A DNA stretch of 64,000 nucleotides. Source: Sambucus nigra. Lineage: Eukaryota > Streptophyta > Magnoliopsida > Dipsacales > Adoxaceae. The position numbers and the translations under genes were made by a program. Of the stretch, positions 10,295 through 22,462 are shown one piece after another (within the stretch, counting starts at the first letter, position 1; each line of letters begins with the position of its first letter). A model generated the notes under the pieces. That model saw only the letters and a list, made by a program, of their open reading frames with translations. It was not told where the DNA came from and searched no databases. The stretch is taken from assembly GCA_949130495.1 (NCBI GenBank), contig OX422211.1:536593372-536657371 (forward strand), read 5' to 3'.

Positions 10295-13200
10295 TGTAAG
10301 ACCTCAACCCGAATTTAAGGGTCGATAAAGGATTAAATCGATCCGAATCGCGCATTAATTGTGAAGTGCAATGAAACACACTAAATAATGTTCCTAATCC
10401 TGTTTTATTATTATTTAACGTTACACTTAATAGCATGCGAGTTCAATTTAAAATCACTACGTGATATGACCCAAGGGAAATGCCCGAAGTCCAAGTAAAC
10501 CGAGCTACTAACGTAAATGCAAGTAAATACTTACCTGTATAACACACTCAAAATACAAAATTGCATACAACCTGTTTTAAAAAAAGGAGAGAGTGAGTTG
10601 AATGCTCAGTGGGAACTATAAAAATGCAGTATGTAAACGAACGACGGACAAAAAAATACTCACACGCTACACTACATGCATGTGAAAGTACGTATGTATC
10701 TATATATATACCTTTGAAAATACATATCCCAATGTATTAAACCATTTTATTCCAAAAATGCCATTTAACCCGTTTATTTTCGTTATCTTTACAAAAAGAT
10801 TATTTGTATCATTATGTTTAAAAACTAGCATTCCTTCCAATTAACGTACACGGTTAAATAATTAGCAATTGTTGGGAGAATCTTTCAATTACTTTCAAGC
10901 GTTTATTACCCAACATTTATTGACTAACGCCAGAGTTACTTAACCATATTACAGGACTTCCATTCAACGCACGCACACACCGTGTTTAGAAAAATACTCA
11001 TTTTCCTTTAATAGCCTCATATAACAAACGCTTGTATTTATTATGATTCAAACCTCATTAAGTAGCTTAAACATCATTAAGTCATCTTATTTAACCATCC
11101 CATATGACCCCATAAACATTAAAATTTTAAATCGTTATTCTTGCATTAGTAAATCAATGAATCAATACCATTCGTTTATGACTCTTTCATGAATATTCAA
11201 TTCATCACTTAGCATTTTCTTTAGAGATTTCGCCGACATATACACCCATCACAACACACGCACATGCATGGTTTTACAGAATTTCATCACTCGACACCGA
11301 GCGCCAAGTAAACTGCAATTTCTTTGGGGGTCTTTCACCACTAAGGACATCATAGCACCATTTAATTATTTAACCCGGCGTCGCCCAATATATTTATCTT
11401 GACAATATGTTCGACATTTTTCATATTGCCCACATTAATTTTCCTTCTTCGGGCCGAAGCCAAAGCCTTGAACTTCGTCATCCATTTTCCCATTATTCAT
11501 TTAGGAAAAATCATTATATTCCATTAAAGTCCTTTATTCACACACACATTAATTTTTACACCGAAAATTATTTATTCTTTAAGTACTTAAATTATTATTT
11601 CCATATTAGTGCCAAAACACTCCTGAACATTTTTATTTCATAAAAATGTCATACCTTAAGTAAATTTCCAATTTACCCCTTTTTACCAAAACTTGCAACT
11701 TTACTCCTTTTTGACGTTATTTACAAAAGTATCTCTTTAAGTTTCAAACTTAACACGTAGGCATTTTAGTCATTATGACTCTTTTTCAACTTCTCGCTTT
11801 ATCGAAAATTGCATTTTCGTACATTTCTCCCTTTAATTTATAAAATCATGCTTTTCACATATTAAAATCTACACACTTTATTTATGACTCTTTGCATAAA
11901 GACCCATACTTAGTCATTTTATTCACACTTAGTATTATACACTTTCATTATTTATAGTTTTACCCAAAGTTTGTAAGAAGACTATACTTTCACATATTTA
12001 TACTTTTAACCCCAAAACTTAGTTTAACAAACTAAACAGTACACTTTATAAATGAAACTCCACTTGCTCATTTCATAATGATTCATTTACATTAAAATCA
12101 TTATATTAAACTCATAAAAAAGGCATATATACACCAAGTGTTCTTCACATCAAAGAAATCATTTATTCACCTTTAAACAAGAGTTTAAAACATTTTATTT
12201 CATAAAATGTTTGTGAATAGTGGACTAAAAATTATCGATTTTTAAAACCCATTCAATCCTTCATTTTAATTACCCATTTTTAATCAAAATACTAAGACTG
12301 CAACTAATAAACTCATTGATGCATTTTAGCCTAAATCTACATATTTCAAGTCCAAAATATGTAATATAGCAAGCTTAAAACATGATAATTTCCAAACTTA
12401 TTTCAAGTTAGAAAACCCACTTTAAAACCTTTCTTTGAAACCCATTTACCCATGAAATCATAGAAATCAACTGACAAACTCCATGGAATCAAACTATCAC
12501 AAAATTCACATATATAAATACTAATATATGTAATTAACTAGATGAAATTTATACTCATCAATAAACCTAAACCAAGGTTAGTAAATCCCACCTAAAAGTC
12601 TTCAAATACGGTGGTAGAAGTAGAGAATATGGATGACTCCCCCCTCCAAAGGTGGTCTTAAAGGTAGTCACAAAAGCTCCTCTTTCCAAGCTCCAATGTG
12701 TTCTCCATCAAGGTCTGTCCACGAAATGGCTTCTTCATCCTCAAAAACACCCTCTTTAAATCCTCCAACAACTCTAAGAATCACATCTTCTTCAATCGAA
12801 TAATCTGACTAGGGTTTATTAAAGCGGAATAAGGTAGTTTTATCTCCTATAATGGTTTTTATAGGTGGTGTATGGTGGTGTAGATGTGTTGTTATGGTTT
12901 GGGAAAAAGACATCCCTCATGGGAGCCTTGAGTCAGAGAGAAGGACGCCCCAAAATCGAATGAGAAGTAATGCACCCAAGACCGACTTCTCTATCTTTAA
13001 ATACTAAAACCTTATTATCCCCACTTAATATACATGGTAAACCCAACAACCATTTTAGAAATTCCCAATATGAAATGGTTAAGATTAGGGGTCTCCAAGA
13101 TGTTGCCATGCGTCAAGATCAAGGGTCCAAAACCAAGACAACACCTAGTATAATTTTACTACCTTTTAGACCAAAACTCCACCTAAAACGAGTCTAGATT

Positions 13201-13881
13201 TTTTTTCGGAGACGTCGAAGAAGGAAAAGTTTCTCAAAATTAAATTTTAAATCGATCTGGAGATTTTCATAATTTACCAAGCACTTTTATATTTTGACAA
13301 AAAAATATTTTTTTTTATTTTCTGACTTTTGACCCCCATGGTATATTTATATGTATATCATTTTATTTTTTTGACCTTCCAATAGTCCTAAGCAATTCGC
13401 GCAAAGTTACGTTTTCGTAGTGTCGCGTATCGTCAAGAAAGTGTTCGATAAACTTTATTTTTTACTTTTTCTCTACAAGGTATTCATCCTTATCTTTTTA
13501 TGGCTCCAAATAAGTAGTCACATTATTTTTATCCTTCTCCAATTGTCCTAAAAAATCACACAAGTTCGCATTTTGCGTGACACGTGCTGGTAAAAATCGC
13601 GTTATATTAACCATGACCGTGTCACAATCATTCCTTGTCATTTTCACGTCAAATTTAACCCACATATTTACGAGGACTATTAAAGCTCAAACACGCATCC
13701 ATGTGAACCATGCAATGTAGATAATTTTTTTTCTTAGTTACTTTTCATAATGTGTCACTTTTCGTGCCAATTGGCCTAATTCCCTTATATATATATATAT
13801 ATATATTCCTCAAATATTCTTTCGAATTACATACTTTGATTATCTTTAAATTCTATTTTTTTTTTTTGGCTGGGAATTACA
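10295..13881 (-). repeat. Long LTR (solo or partial), minus strand
   Basis: On the minus strand the segment begins TGTAATTCCCAGCC and ends GGTCTTACA, a 5-bp inverted terminal repeat typical of LTRs. Near 12855-12866 the minus strand has CCTATAAAAACC followed by a leader-like stretch, as at a U3/R boundary. No protein motif is seen on either strand. I could not find a matching TSD or a second copy, so it may be a solo LTR, or a 5' LTR whose interior is the sequence at 10212-10294 and 1-697 interrupted by LARD-1. The palindrome ATTACA...TGTAAT at 13876-13898 leaves the start uncertain between 13881 and 13902. Confidence 0.5.
12855..12866 (-). promoter_or_regulatory. TATA box of minus-strand LTR
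   Basis: CCTATAAAAACC on the minus strand, about 1 kb inside the LTR start, with a GAAGAAG-rich transcribed leader after it. Confidence 0.45.
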
Positions 13882-14519
13882 CTGTCGCAGGATGTAATGA
13901 CAACCAATTGAGGGCCCACCATTAAGTCCCCCGTCACCGGCAAAAGCCTCATAGTAGGGCCCAAAGCAACAGCTCCAGCAAAACCAGCATCACTGCAGTT
14001 TGTTTAACACACCAAATTCAGAAAAATCCAGCGAAGGCAACAAGCCCCCACTTTACAGCCAAGCTTTCTATTCGCTTATCTATATACCAATCCAGCCACC
14101 AAGGCCTTTCTATATTCATAAAATTCCAAAAAATCATTTTACCTACTTTTTCTCAACATGAAACCCTTTCGAAAGGGAAGATCTTTTCCAACCAAGCCTT
14201 TAAGGACATCTTCTACTCAAACATATTCAAAAAAATTCCAAAAAAACACACTTTTCCTACTCTTTCTCAAAGAAAATACTCAGCAGAAAATTAAAATTCA
14301 TGTAGAGTAAGCCACTAAATCCAGATAATCAAACAAAATATGCATCTCTTTTTCTTTGTTGGAGTCTCTTTGCAGGTACAATGCGGCTACATCAAGCATA
14401 CTACATGGTCGATGTCGGTCTCCCCTAGTCAACGATAGATTTAGAAGAAAATCCCAAAGGGAAAGAACCAGAATTAAATGTCACCTCATCTGGCCCATAA
14501 CCCTATCTCCTAGTTACCA
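13882..14519. other. Unassigned sequence before the Tat element
   Basis: No reading frame is supported. Two partly similar blocks at about 14126-14170 and 14226-14275 share AAATTCCAAAAAA, then CCTACT, TTTCTCAA. A possible splice-acceptor-like TTTGCAG/G lies near 14375. This is the left flank of the Tat insertion and would join the sequence starting at 34941. Confidence 0.5.
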
Positions 14520-14524
14520 GATGT

Positions 14525-15411
14525 TGATATACCATGTATAGCCTCGTTTTAGGACTGGACACCCTCGACCAAGGCTGGTAGCATCAAACCGTCAGTTAGA
14601 GGAAGTTATGTCTCAACTGCGGGCCCAACGCTAAGTGCCTCATCCTCGGCCACAAACCCAACGCAAGGGGTCTCATCCTCATCTTAGGACACAATCATTA
14701 ATGTCAACATAAATGGTCTTATGAGTTAAGTACACTCGACCTCGTCCATTACTTGGAGGACGAGGGCCAACTCAAGACATCTTCGCACGGCAGTCATCAT
14801 ATCGTCAAAGGATTCTACTTGACAACTCGGCCTTGGCTTGGATAGGATGGTCGATAGTTGATAGCTGGCTGAGTGTGTGTATTGGTGAACGCGTGGAAGG
14901 GATAGCGTGGGCTACAGATCCCATTTGCACAAAACCGATATCACCAAATCTCCCTCACACGTGAGGGAATATTTCATTAACGTGATATAGTTGTGACAGA
15001 GACAGGTGGCTTAATCTCATTAGCTAGAACACTTCACACATGCCTCTTACAAGCTTGGGGGGGGGGGGTACACTACACCCCCAGACACTATATATATACT
15101 TGTCTTTTCCAAAAGAAAAGATCGATAATTGTAAACCGTAGCCAATACTCTGTTAAAATCATAGTAGAGAGAGAAAGTTGAGTGTGTTGTATCACAAGGT
15201 CATTAGATCCCCTTTTCATTGTGAAACTCACTCACCCTTGCATAGTGGAGTAGGCCGGGTGGCTGAACCACTTACTTTATAGTCTCCTTATATATTGCCT
15301 CACCTTATTCTTCATTAATATTGCTGTATTTTCACCAGTGTTGCTCCTTCAAGGTTTAACTAATTTAAGCTCCTACTCAATTACTTGGTGGTACCATAAG
15401 TAGTATCATCA
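14525..15411 (+). repeat. 5' LTR of the Tat element
   Basis: It matches 34100-34935 along its whole length, from TTGATATAC and TATAGCCTCGT to GTATCATCA. A G run with a facing C run lies just before the TATA box. Insertions such as AAAAGATCGATAATTG near 15115 are absent from the other LTR. Confidence 0.88.
15088..15098 (+). promoter_or_regulatory. TATA box of Tat 5' LTR
   Basis: CTATATATATA follows a stem formed by GGGGG and CCCCC around TACACTACA. The same arrangement is at 34648-34657 in the other LTR. Confidence 0.6.
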
Positions 15412-15412
15412 G

Positions 15413-15432
15413 TTGTCTCCATCTGTGGGAAG
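15413..15432 (+). promoter_or_regulatory. Primer-binding site of the Tat element
   Basis: TTGTCTCCATCTGTGGGAAG starts 1 base after the LTR end. It resembles the common plant Ty3/gypsy form TGGCGCCGTCTGTGGGA with a few substitutions. Confidence 0.6.
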
Positions 15433-15609
15433 ACAGATTATCATCTTCTTCCTCTCATTTACAACTTACTCCTCACCAGATTCTCTAGTGGTCGTCTAAC
15501 CCCACATTTGGTTAGGCTTGAACAACCATTAAAAGAGCTTTGTTGTAAGTTCAAGTTTTTTTCTAGTTCATTCATCTCTTTCAGTACACCTCCTTTTCTT
15601 TCCGTTCAA

Positions 15610-17030
15610 TGGAGCCAATGGCATCAGATCTTCCACCTGGCCTTGGCCCCAGTTCCAGCCAAGCGCTGCCTCAGTTAGAAATGGCTGAGGTCGCGACGGT
15701 GCTGCGATCACTGGCAGCGAGCCAAATGAAGATACAGAGCAACTGACTGCATTCATCCAAAATATATTGAAAAGGACTGTTGGCATTATTACAAAGATGA
15801 TAACTCCGACCTCCAGGGAGGGGAAATTAGGTGATATGGAAACACTCCCAGCCCCACTAAAGGAAACACATCAGCATAGACAAAGGGATACTGATGGCCC
15901 TAGGCATCTACGCCTAGGGAGGTAAGGACAAGAGTATAAAGATAATGAATGTGATGATGGTGAAGAGTTCTGGGAACCATACGATATATCTGATGATAAT
16001 GTACGCGGTATTCAAGTAAGTAGGGGAAATGGTACGAGACCAAGCTGAGTAGGCAGGCCTTGTGTCTCAATTGTAGACATAATCAGTAGAGGGTCTGCAT
16101 TTGATAGACTCGGCCTGGTGGGTGATTTGAGAGACCGACTCTCCAGGTCCCAAATCATAGCTAGTTCAAAAATTAATGGCGAATGTGATGGTTATCGACC
16201 CCGATGTGGCCGAGATGAGGAGCATAAAGAAGTCAATAGTCATCAAAGGATGGCTGACAGAAAGCCAATCCATTGGTCGGACGACATAGAGGGAGCCAGT
16301 GACAATATTATTGTGACCAAGGTATATGTTGCAACTGCAGTCGAAAAGCCTTAGAACAGTTCTATCCATAGGCTGGAAAACAAGATTGGAGACATTTTGA
16401 AGAGCTGAGATCCTTTGTTGAGGGGTTACATGTAAGGTTCACCGTCCGTAGCTAAGATAGTTAGCTACCCCACCCCGACTAAGTTCAAGCCGTCGGTGGT
16501 CACACCAAAATATGATGGAAGCACCAATCCAGTCCACCATGTGGAAATGTATCAATCTACTGTAGACATCTTATCAGTGTCCGATGAGAAAAGGTGTAGA
16601 GCCTTTTCAATTACCCTCACTGGTGAACGTATTTTACACTTTCCTTCCTAGAAACTCAATTGAGAACTTCAAGAAACTAGTCAAGAGGTTCATCCATAAC
16701 TTTTGTTTTAGAGTAACACTGTGGTAGAAGACCACTGAATCGTTGTATGTAAAACAAAGCAAAAATGAGTCTCTGCGAGCCTACATAACCCCCTTCAATA
16801 AGGAGAAATTAGAGGTGGAAGACTATGATGAGAGTATTGCAATGACTGCCCTGATGGGAGGATTACAGAATAAAAAGATCTTATGGAAACTGATTAAGGA
16901 CAGTACAAAGTCCATGGAAGAAATCCTGACTATAATAGGAGAGTCATAAACGTAGAGGAGGACATGGTGACCGAAGGAGAAGATGAAAAGGGAGCTACTG
17001 GGAGTAAGTCCCAAAAGTTAAAAGGTAAGG
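15610..17030 (+). pseudogene. gag: Tat gag (capsid) pseudogene
   Basis: Gag would form the particle that packages the RNA. An ATG at 15610 opens MEPMASDLPPGLG and hits a stop at about 15744; the frame continues in another phase (DTEQLTAFIQNILK). The capsid region is recognisable at about 16495-16950: TPKYDGSTNP, ILSVSDEKRCRAF, LRAYITPFNKEKLEVEDYD and MTALMGGLQNKK. These match the Retrotrans_gag pattern with its DDS..TALMAGL motif. At least four stops or frameshifts break it. The 68-codon open piece at 16743-16949 is its best-preserved part. Confidence 0.8.
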
Positions 17031-17169
17031 GAGATAATAAGACATCGACAAATGAAAAATTTACTAATTATGCCCCATTGACTGCCACTTCGAAGATGAT
17101 CTTGAAAGAAATTAAAAAAGACTGATCCTTGAGATGGCCTGAAAAAGTGAAAGCGTATCCTCACAAGAG

Positions 17170-17960
17170 GGATAAAAGTAAGTGGTGCGAGTTCCACTAA
17201 GATCACGACCACAACACTGACAAATGCTTCTCACTCAAAGACAGATATAAAAGATAATGAAGCAAGGGAAACTCAAGAAGTGCGTTAATAAGAAGGGGGG
17301 CCTAAACGACACCCGAAAGATAAGAGAAGATAGGTACAAATCAAATGACCCATTGCATAAGGATGATGATGCCACAGATGATGATGAGGCCGAGCATGAC
17401 CTCCCATCAAAGAAAACTGATCCCAAGGGTAAGATGCGTTGTATTTCTCACGGTGTGAAAATGATATGCGACAATTTGAATTCTGGTGGTAAAGAGATAA
17501 CCATCGTAAAGCTCATGTTGCAGAGGCCAAGTCTCTCCCCATATAGAAGGTAGTAAACTTGGCTGTTGTTGATTCAAATTTAGGAAAAAGGAAGAAAGTT
17601 GACATGAACACCTTAGTCATCGGCTTCTCGAGGTTGGACTTCAAGGGGATCTTATCCCCTCATGATGATCCTTTGGTGATCACCACGATAGTGCATGTGT
17701 ATGATGTTCCTAGATATTAGTTGATGGTGACAGTTCAGATGATGTAATGTTCAAAAAGTGTTTCCAAGGTCTGGGATTAAGCAAGAAGAGGCTCGTCCCA
17801 TATCATCAACCACTAATTAGCTTAAGTGGAGAAAAAGTACATCCTCTTGGGATTTATGATAGGGACGTCAGTATGGGGGAGACTTGGCCGAGGTGTTTGA
17901 AAAATAAGATAAATTTCTTCGATGATGGACAAGAACATTTATTCAGCCTATAACATTATA
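17170..17960 (+). pseudogene. pol: Tat zinc knuckle and aspartic protease pseudogene
   Basis: Near 17188 the words WCEFH, a stop, then DHDHNTDKCFSLKDR match the Tat-type knuckle after the capsid. Near 17690-17860 lies the protease: VDGDSSDDVMF where the family has VDNGSSADILF, followed by GLGLSKK, LISLSGEKVHPLG and a truncated end. The catalytic D is present but N and G of the DNGSS motif are changed. The part between the two is out of frame. The stop just before the protease motif (17717-17719) and other breaks show it is dead. Confidence 0.7.
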
Positions 17961-18409
17961 ATGGGGAGAGTAGCCCTCAAATAATTTGAGGTGATTCCTT
18001 AAACCGTTCACCAAATGATAAAATTCCTGACTTCTTATGGAGTAGGGGAAGTCGAAGGTGACCAGGTTGAAGCGTATAAATGTTACATCAATTCGAATGA
18101 AGAAATAAAAGAACATACGAGGTCCACTACAACTTATAATATCGATACTCTTGACCCAAGGGATGAGACAAAACTGAAGAAGGGAGAGGCCATCGAAGAG
18201 GTAGAATCCATCGTCCTCAATGAGGGTGCGAGGGAAAAAATCGTCCAGATCAGCAAAGCCATGAAAGAAGAGATCAAGGAATAGTTTATCATATTGCTGA
18301 GGAAGAGACAAAGAATTATTTTCTTAGAGACATGCAGACATGCCGGGGATTGATCCAAAGATCCTCTGAAAGAAATTAAATGTAGACTGTCAGGCATAGG
18401 CAGAGGATC

Positions 18410-19566
18410 GACTCCATGGAGAAATATAAAGTTATAAGAAAGGAAGTGGATAAGATAGGGAAGTCAAAATTTATAAGGGAAGTCGTCTATCCAGAATGTT
18501 TGGCTAATACGGTTATTGTGCCTAAGCCCATTGTCAAGTGGGAGATGTATGTTGACTTCATTGATTTAAACAAGGCATGCCCAAAAGATAACTTCCCTGA
18601 TCGAGAATTGATAAAATAGTTGATGCCATGACTGGGTATGAAATAATGAGTTTTATGAATACCAACTTAGGCTACAATCAAATATTCATGGACCCAGTCG
18701 ATGCCGAAAAGACCTCGTTCATCACTGATAAGAGTATATACTGCTACAAGGTCACGCCTTTCGGTCTAAAAATGCTGAGGCTATATACCAGAGGATAGTA
18801 AATAAGATGTTTGAGGATAAAATAGGCAAGTCCATGAAGGTATATGTTGATGACATGTTAACCAAGAGCCTCAAGGTCGAGACGCATGTGGTCGACCTCG
18901 AGCGCACTTTCAACGTAATGGACTAGTATAAAATGAAGTTAAACCTCGTTAACTGTGGTTTCGAGGTCGGAATAGGGAAGTTCTTAGGTTTCATCATCAA
19001 TCAACAAAGGATAGTGGCTAACCCAGAAAAAATCAAAGCATTGATAGAGATAAAGACTCCAAAAACCATAAAAGACGTTCAAAGGCTGACCGAACGAGTT
19101 GTAGCGTTAAAACGGTTTCGTATCCAGGGCTACAGATAAGTTTTTGCCCTTTTTCAAGGTGTTAAGAAAAACCTTCTAGTGGAATAAGGAGTGTGAGAGA
19201 GACTTTCAGGAGTTGTAGGCTTACCTCGGCTCCCCACTTTTATTATCCGGTCTTTTTACGGAGAAAAGTTATATTTATACCTAGCCGTGTCTAAGTTGGC
19301 CATTAGGGAATCCATTCTACGAGATGATGATGGGGTACAAAAGCAAGTTTATTTCAAGAGTAAGTCACTTCCAAGATCACATAAAACCTAATTTCCAAGA
19401 TCACATGATGGTCATCCTTACAGACTCTCCTTTTAGACAGGTTATCCATAAACCCGAGAAATCGAGTAGGTTAATGGCCTGGTCGATAGAGTTGGGGGAA
19501 TTTGACTTCGTCTATCGGCCCAGAATAACCATCAAGGGGCAAGCTTTAGCTAATTTCATAGCCTAG
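18410..19566 (+). pseudogene. pol: Tat reverse transcriptase and RNase H pseudogene
   Basis: RT copies the element RNA into DNA. The N-terminal words YVDFIDLNKACPKDNFP (about 18548-18600) and GYNQIFMDP...KTSFIT (18672-18725) are followed by the active site YVDDM at 18843, with YxDD intact. FGLKMLR stands where FGL.NA is expected. After LGFIINQQRI...PEKIKAL the RNase H part is poor, but its end, SRLMAWSIELGEFDFVYRPR..IKGQALANFIA (split by no stop, 19463-19566), is clear. Stops at 18617 and 18925 and several frame changes interrupt it. Confidence 0.88.
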
Positions 19567-19579
19567 TTCACATGGTATG

Positions 19580-20142
19580 AGGCCGATACAGAAGAGATTG
19601 TAGGTTCAGAAAATGATCCAAAAAAAAGTGATAGCCCGAATGAGGCTGAGACGAGTGCGTCCAGAATGGTAGTGGTCGAGAATAAAGAAGAGAAATTATT
19701 ATTTAAGGATGGAGTTCTGGATGAGGTAACTTTCTCCAAAGTAGACAATGTTTGGAGCCTATTTGTAGATGACTCTTCTTGTGAGACTGAAACTGGTGTC
19801 GGCCTAATATTGACAGCCCTAGATGGGACCGACATTGAATATGCTCTAAGATTCAGTTTCAAGGCGTACAATAATGAGTCAGAGTACAAGGCTATTCTAG
19901 CAGGACTTTTCATCGTCAGAGCATTGAATATCGTCCAATTATTGGTTCATAGTGATTCTATGCTGGTGGTGGATCATATCTTAGGGGTGTGCGAGGCAAA
20001 CGATGAGAGAATATCCAAGTACATAGTGGGAGTAAAAATAATGCTGGAGGACTTTAATGAAGTGAAGTTAAAAATGATCGCTCGGCTAGACAATAGCCGA
20101 GTGGATGCCTTAGCGAGATTGATGTCTGCAACCAGGACATAA
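19580..20142 (+). pseudogene. pol: Tat second (archaeal-type) RNase H
   Basis: This is the best-preserved domain: an open frame of 158 codons from 19666. It holds WSLFVDDSSCETETGVGLIL, ALRFSFKAYNNESEYKAILAG, LVHSDSMLVVDHI and NSRVDALARL. These correspond to the D, E, D, D catalytic positions of the archaeal-type RNase H that Tat-group elements carry between RNase H and integrase. The normal DGSS is DDSS. It is thought to help remove the RNA template. Its position right after the first RNase H and before integrase is the lineage marker. Confidence 0.88.
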
Positions 20143-20190
20143 ATTAGAAGGCCAGTGCCTATAGAGATTCTACATCGACCGACCATTTAA

Positions 20191-21440
20191 GTGAAAGATA
20201 ATACAATGGAGTTTTACTTCAGCCTGAGATTAGGTGCATCATGGATGGACCCTATCATCAGATACATCAAGGATGGTGAACTACCAGAGTCAAAGTTAGA
20301 GAGAAAGATACTGAGGTATAAGGCAGCTAAGTTCTCAAACATTGGGGATATTTTATACAAGAAGGGGTTCATCCCCCTCTATTCCAATGCGTCAATCCGA
20401 TAGAGGTGGAATGCATTCTGAAAGATGTACATGAGGGTTCTTGTTCCAGTCATATAAGAGAGAGATCGTTGGACAAGAGAATAGTCATTCAAAGGTATTG
20501 GTGGCCAACCTTAGATAAAGATGCAGCTAACTATGGGAAGAGATGTGACAAATGCCAAAGATATGACAACAACCCTCACACACCTCATCAACCCCTGATA
20601 TCTATTACTTCCCCCTGACTGTTTGTAGTTTAGGGGATTGACTTGGTGGGACCCTTACCCAAGGAAACAAGAAACGATATGTATCTTATTGTGGAGATCG
20701 ATTATTTCTCTAAATAGGCTAAGGTATAGGCCATGATAACCATCAATGAGATGAAGACCTTAAAATTCATTTTGAGGAGCATTATTTGTAGGTATGGTCT
20801 AACCAACACCCTGATCTCGAACAATAGCAAAAAGTTTTAGAACACATCTCTGTAGGCCTATTGTTAGAGGGTCGACATCAAGTAGTTTCTCTCAGCTCTG
20901 GGATGACCTCAAGCAAATGGCCAAATTGAGGTGAAAAATAGAGCCATTTTAGAAGGGATAAAGAAGAAGTTGGAAGACTTTAAAGGTTTTTGGACTAAAA
21001 AGGTAAAAGTTATCCTATGGGCATACAATACGATAGAGAGAATGCTAATGGGAGAAACCCCATTCATGCTTGCCCACAGCTCAGAGGCAGTGATAAGTAT
21101 AGAGACCGGCTATCCAAGTCACAAACTTCAGACATACAACCCAGAAAAAAATTTTAAAGAGCAAAAGTTATATCTGGATCTTATTGAAGAAAGGAGAGAG
21201 GATGCAAAGATCAGGCAAGCTTCTTATCAGCAAAGGACTACAAGATTCTACAACAAAAGGGTGAAGGCTAGGCCGCTAGCCGTTGGATACCTAGTTTGGA
21301 AGAAAACTTGGGAAAAGCCAAATAAACTCCATACAAACTATCATGGACCTTCAGCGTTACTGACGAGGTTGTTCCTGGCACTTATCGACTTGGAAATTTG
21401 GAGAGAGAGTCGTTTTTCAACCCCTGGAATGCTGATCATC
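20191..21440 (+). pseudogene. pol: Tat integrase pseudogene
   Basis: Integrase would insert the cDNA. Order: WMDPIIRYIKDGELP (about 20239), the HHCC zinc finger with H..SH and CDKC (20425-20555), GIDLVGPLPKETRND with the first catalytic D (20637), then LISNNSKKF at about 20811 where the family has ISDNG.QF, so the second catalytic D is N. The third position, ANGQIEVKNR, keeps E (20918). The C-terminal part, 20931-21443, is open for 170 codons: GETPFMLAHSSEAV, then NFKEQKLYLDLIEERREDAKIR. Stops lie around 20619, 20718 and 20838. Confidence 0.87.
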
Positions 21441-21443
21441 TAA

Positions 21444-21639
21444 AGAAATATTATCAATAGGATTTTGTAAAATTTTGTTTGATCATTGTATGAGAGTTGT
21501 ATTGAAAAATCAATAGTGATGAATAAAAAATCCCAAGTGTTCCCTCATATTTTTTGTTGTCTGATTGATCAAATTGTATGTTTATACTCATCCTGAGCTA
21601 CAAAACATTATTGAAATGGTGAAATAACATTAACTAACT
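21444..21639. other. Tat 3' untranslated region
   Basis: AT-rich sequence between the integrase stop and the tandem array. No reading frame is seen. Confidence 0.6.
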
Positions 21640-21824
21640 CTCGGTGATATGAGAATTCAGATGGGTCTCACCTTATCCATGGATTCTCAATAACACCGAG
21701 AGGGGGGAACAATGTGATAATATCACCAAGGTGGTGAAAAACACAAAGAAAATCTCAAAAATAATTTAATTATGGTTCGTTTAAACATCATTAATTTGGT
21801 GAATATGAGATTCAAAACTCTCTC
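21640..21824 (+). repeat. Tat 3' tandem array, first unit
   Basis: It holds CGAGAGGGGGGAACAATGTGAT, then CATTAATTTGGTGAATATGAGA and TTCAAAACTCTC. The same words recur in order in the units at 30013-30540. The unit is cut at 21824 by the Sirevirus insertion, and the repeat phase continues exactly at 30013. Confidence 0.7.
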
Positions 21825-22250
21825 TGAAAATCCCTTACTAAGTCGTTTAAACAAAAATTTAACACAGTTAAGAAGGGCCCAAATTGTTTTCTTGAGGAAG
21901 CTCTTTTAATAACACCAATAAAACACAAGATGTATACGCAAATTTTTTTGAACAAGAAATTTCAGTTAAATGGAATCTTAAAGGTTTAAAAGAAGTTTAA
22001 ATACTTATAGCAGTGATAGCAAGAGTAAAACAAGTATAAAAAAATTCACCAAAGACAAAGATTTTAACGTGGTAAAACCCCTATCAAACAAGGAAAACAT
22101 CCACGACTCCCTCTACAGAGTAAAACAAAAAATCCACTAGAATGAGTTTTAGAGTACAAGAAAGAAACGTATTATCCATTGTAAACAAAACAGCTAAGAT
22201 CAAGCTTTTTAGTTGAAATGTATAATAAATGTCCAAGATGGACTCAGATA
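21825..22250 (-). repeat. 3' LTR of the Sirevirus-like element (truncated)
   Basis: 21825-22181 matches 28053-28402 closely, for example CACTTATAGCAGTGATAGCA. The match then stops, and the PPT follows within 70 bases. Against a 5' LTR of 1.96 kb this copy is only about 0.43 kb, so roughly 1.5 kb including U3 is gone. Confidence 0.75.
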
Positions 22251-22269
22251 TTTCTCCCCCATTTTGTCT
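22251..22269 (-). promoter_or_regulatory. Polypurine tract of the Sirevirus-like element
   Basis: GACAAAATGGGGGAGAAA on the minus strand, next to the 3' LTR. The neighbouring words TTTGTCTCAAAT.GACAAAGG recur at 51831-51855 in copia-2. Confidence 0.7.
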
Positions 22270-22462
22270 CAAATGGACAAAGGGAAAAATCACAAAAGTA
22301 TATATGAAATAAGCATAGCATCCCAAATTTATACAACGGGAAAATACATGAATCTCCTACGTTAAATAAATATAAGAAGTGTTCCTTGTCATTTATCTAA
22401 CAACCATTCCTTATATCCTCAGAGATTAATTATAAGCATGTAGATAACCGGAAGATATTAAA

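Noticed and set aside
21700..21730. GAGAGGGGGGAACAATGTGATAA-like PPT plus LTR start as the 3' LTR boundary of the Tat element
   Set aside because: The same words recur in each unit of the tandem array, and the real LTR pair with matching TSD GATGT is 14525-15411 and 34100-34935.
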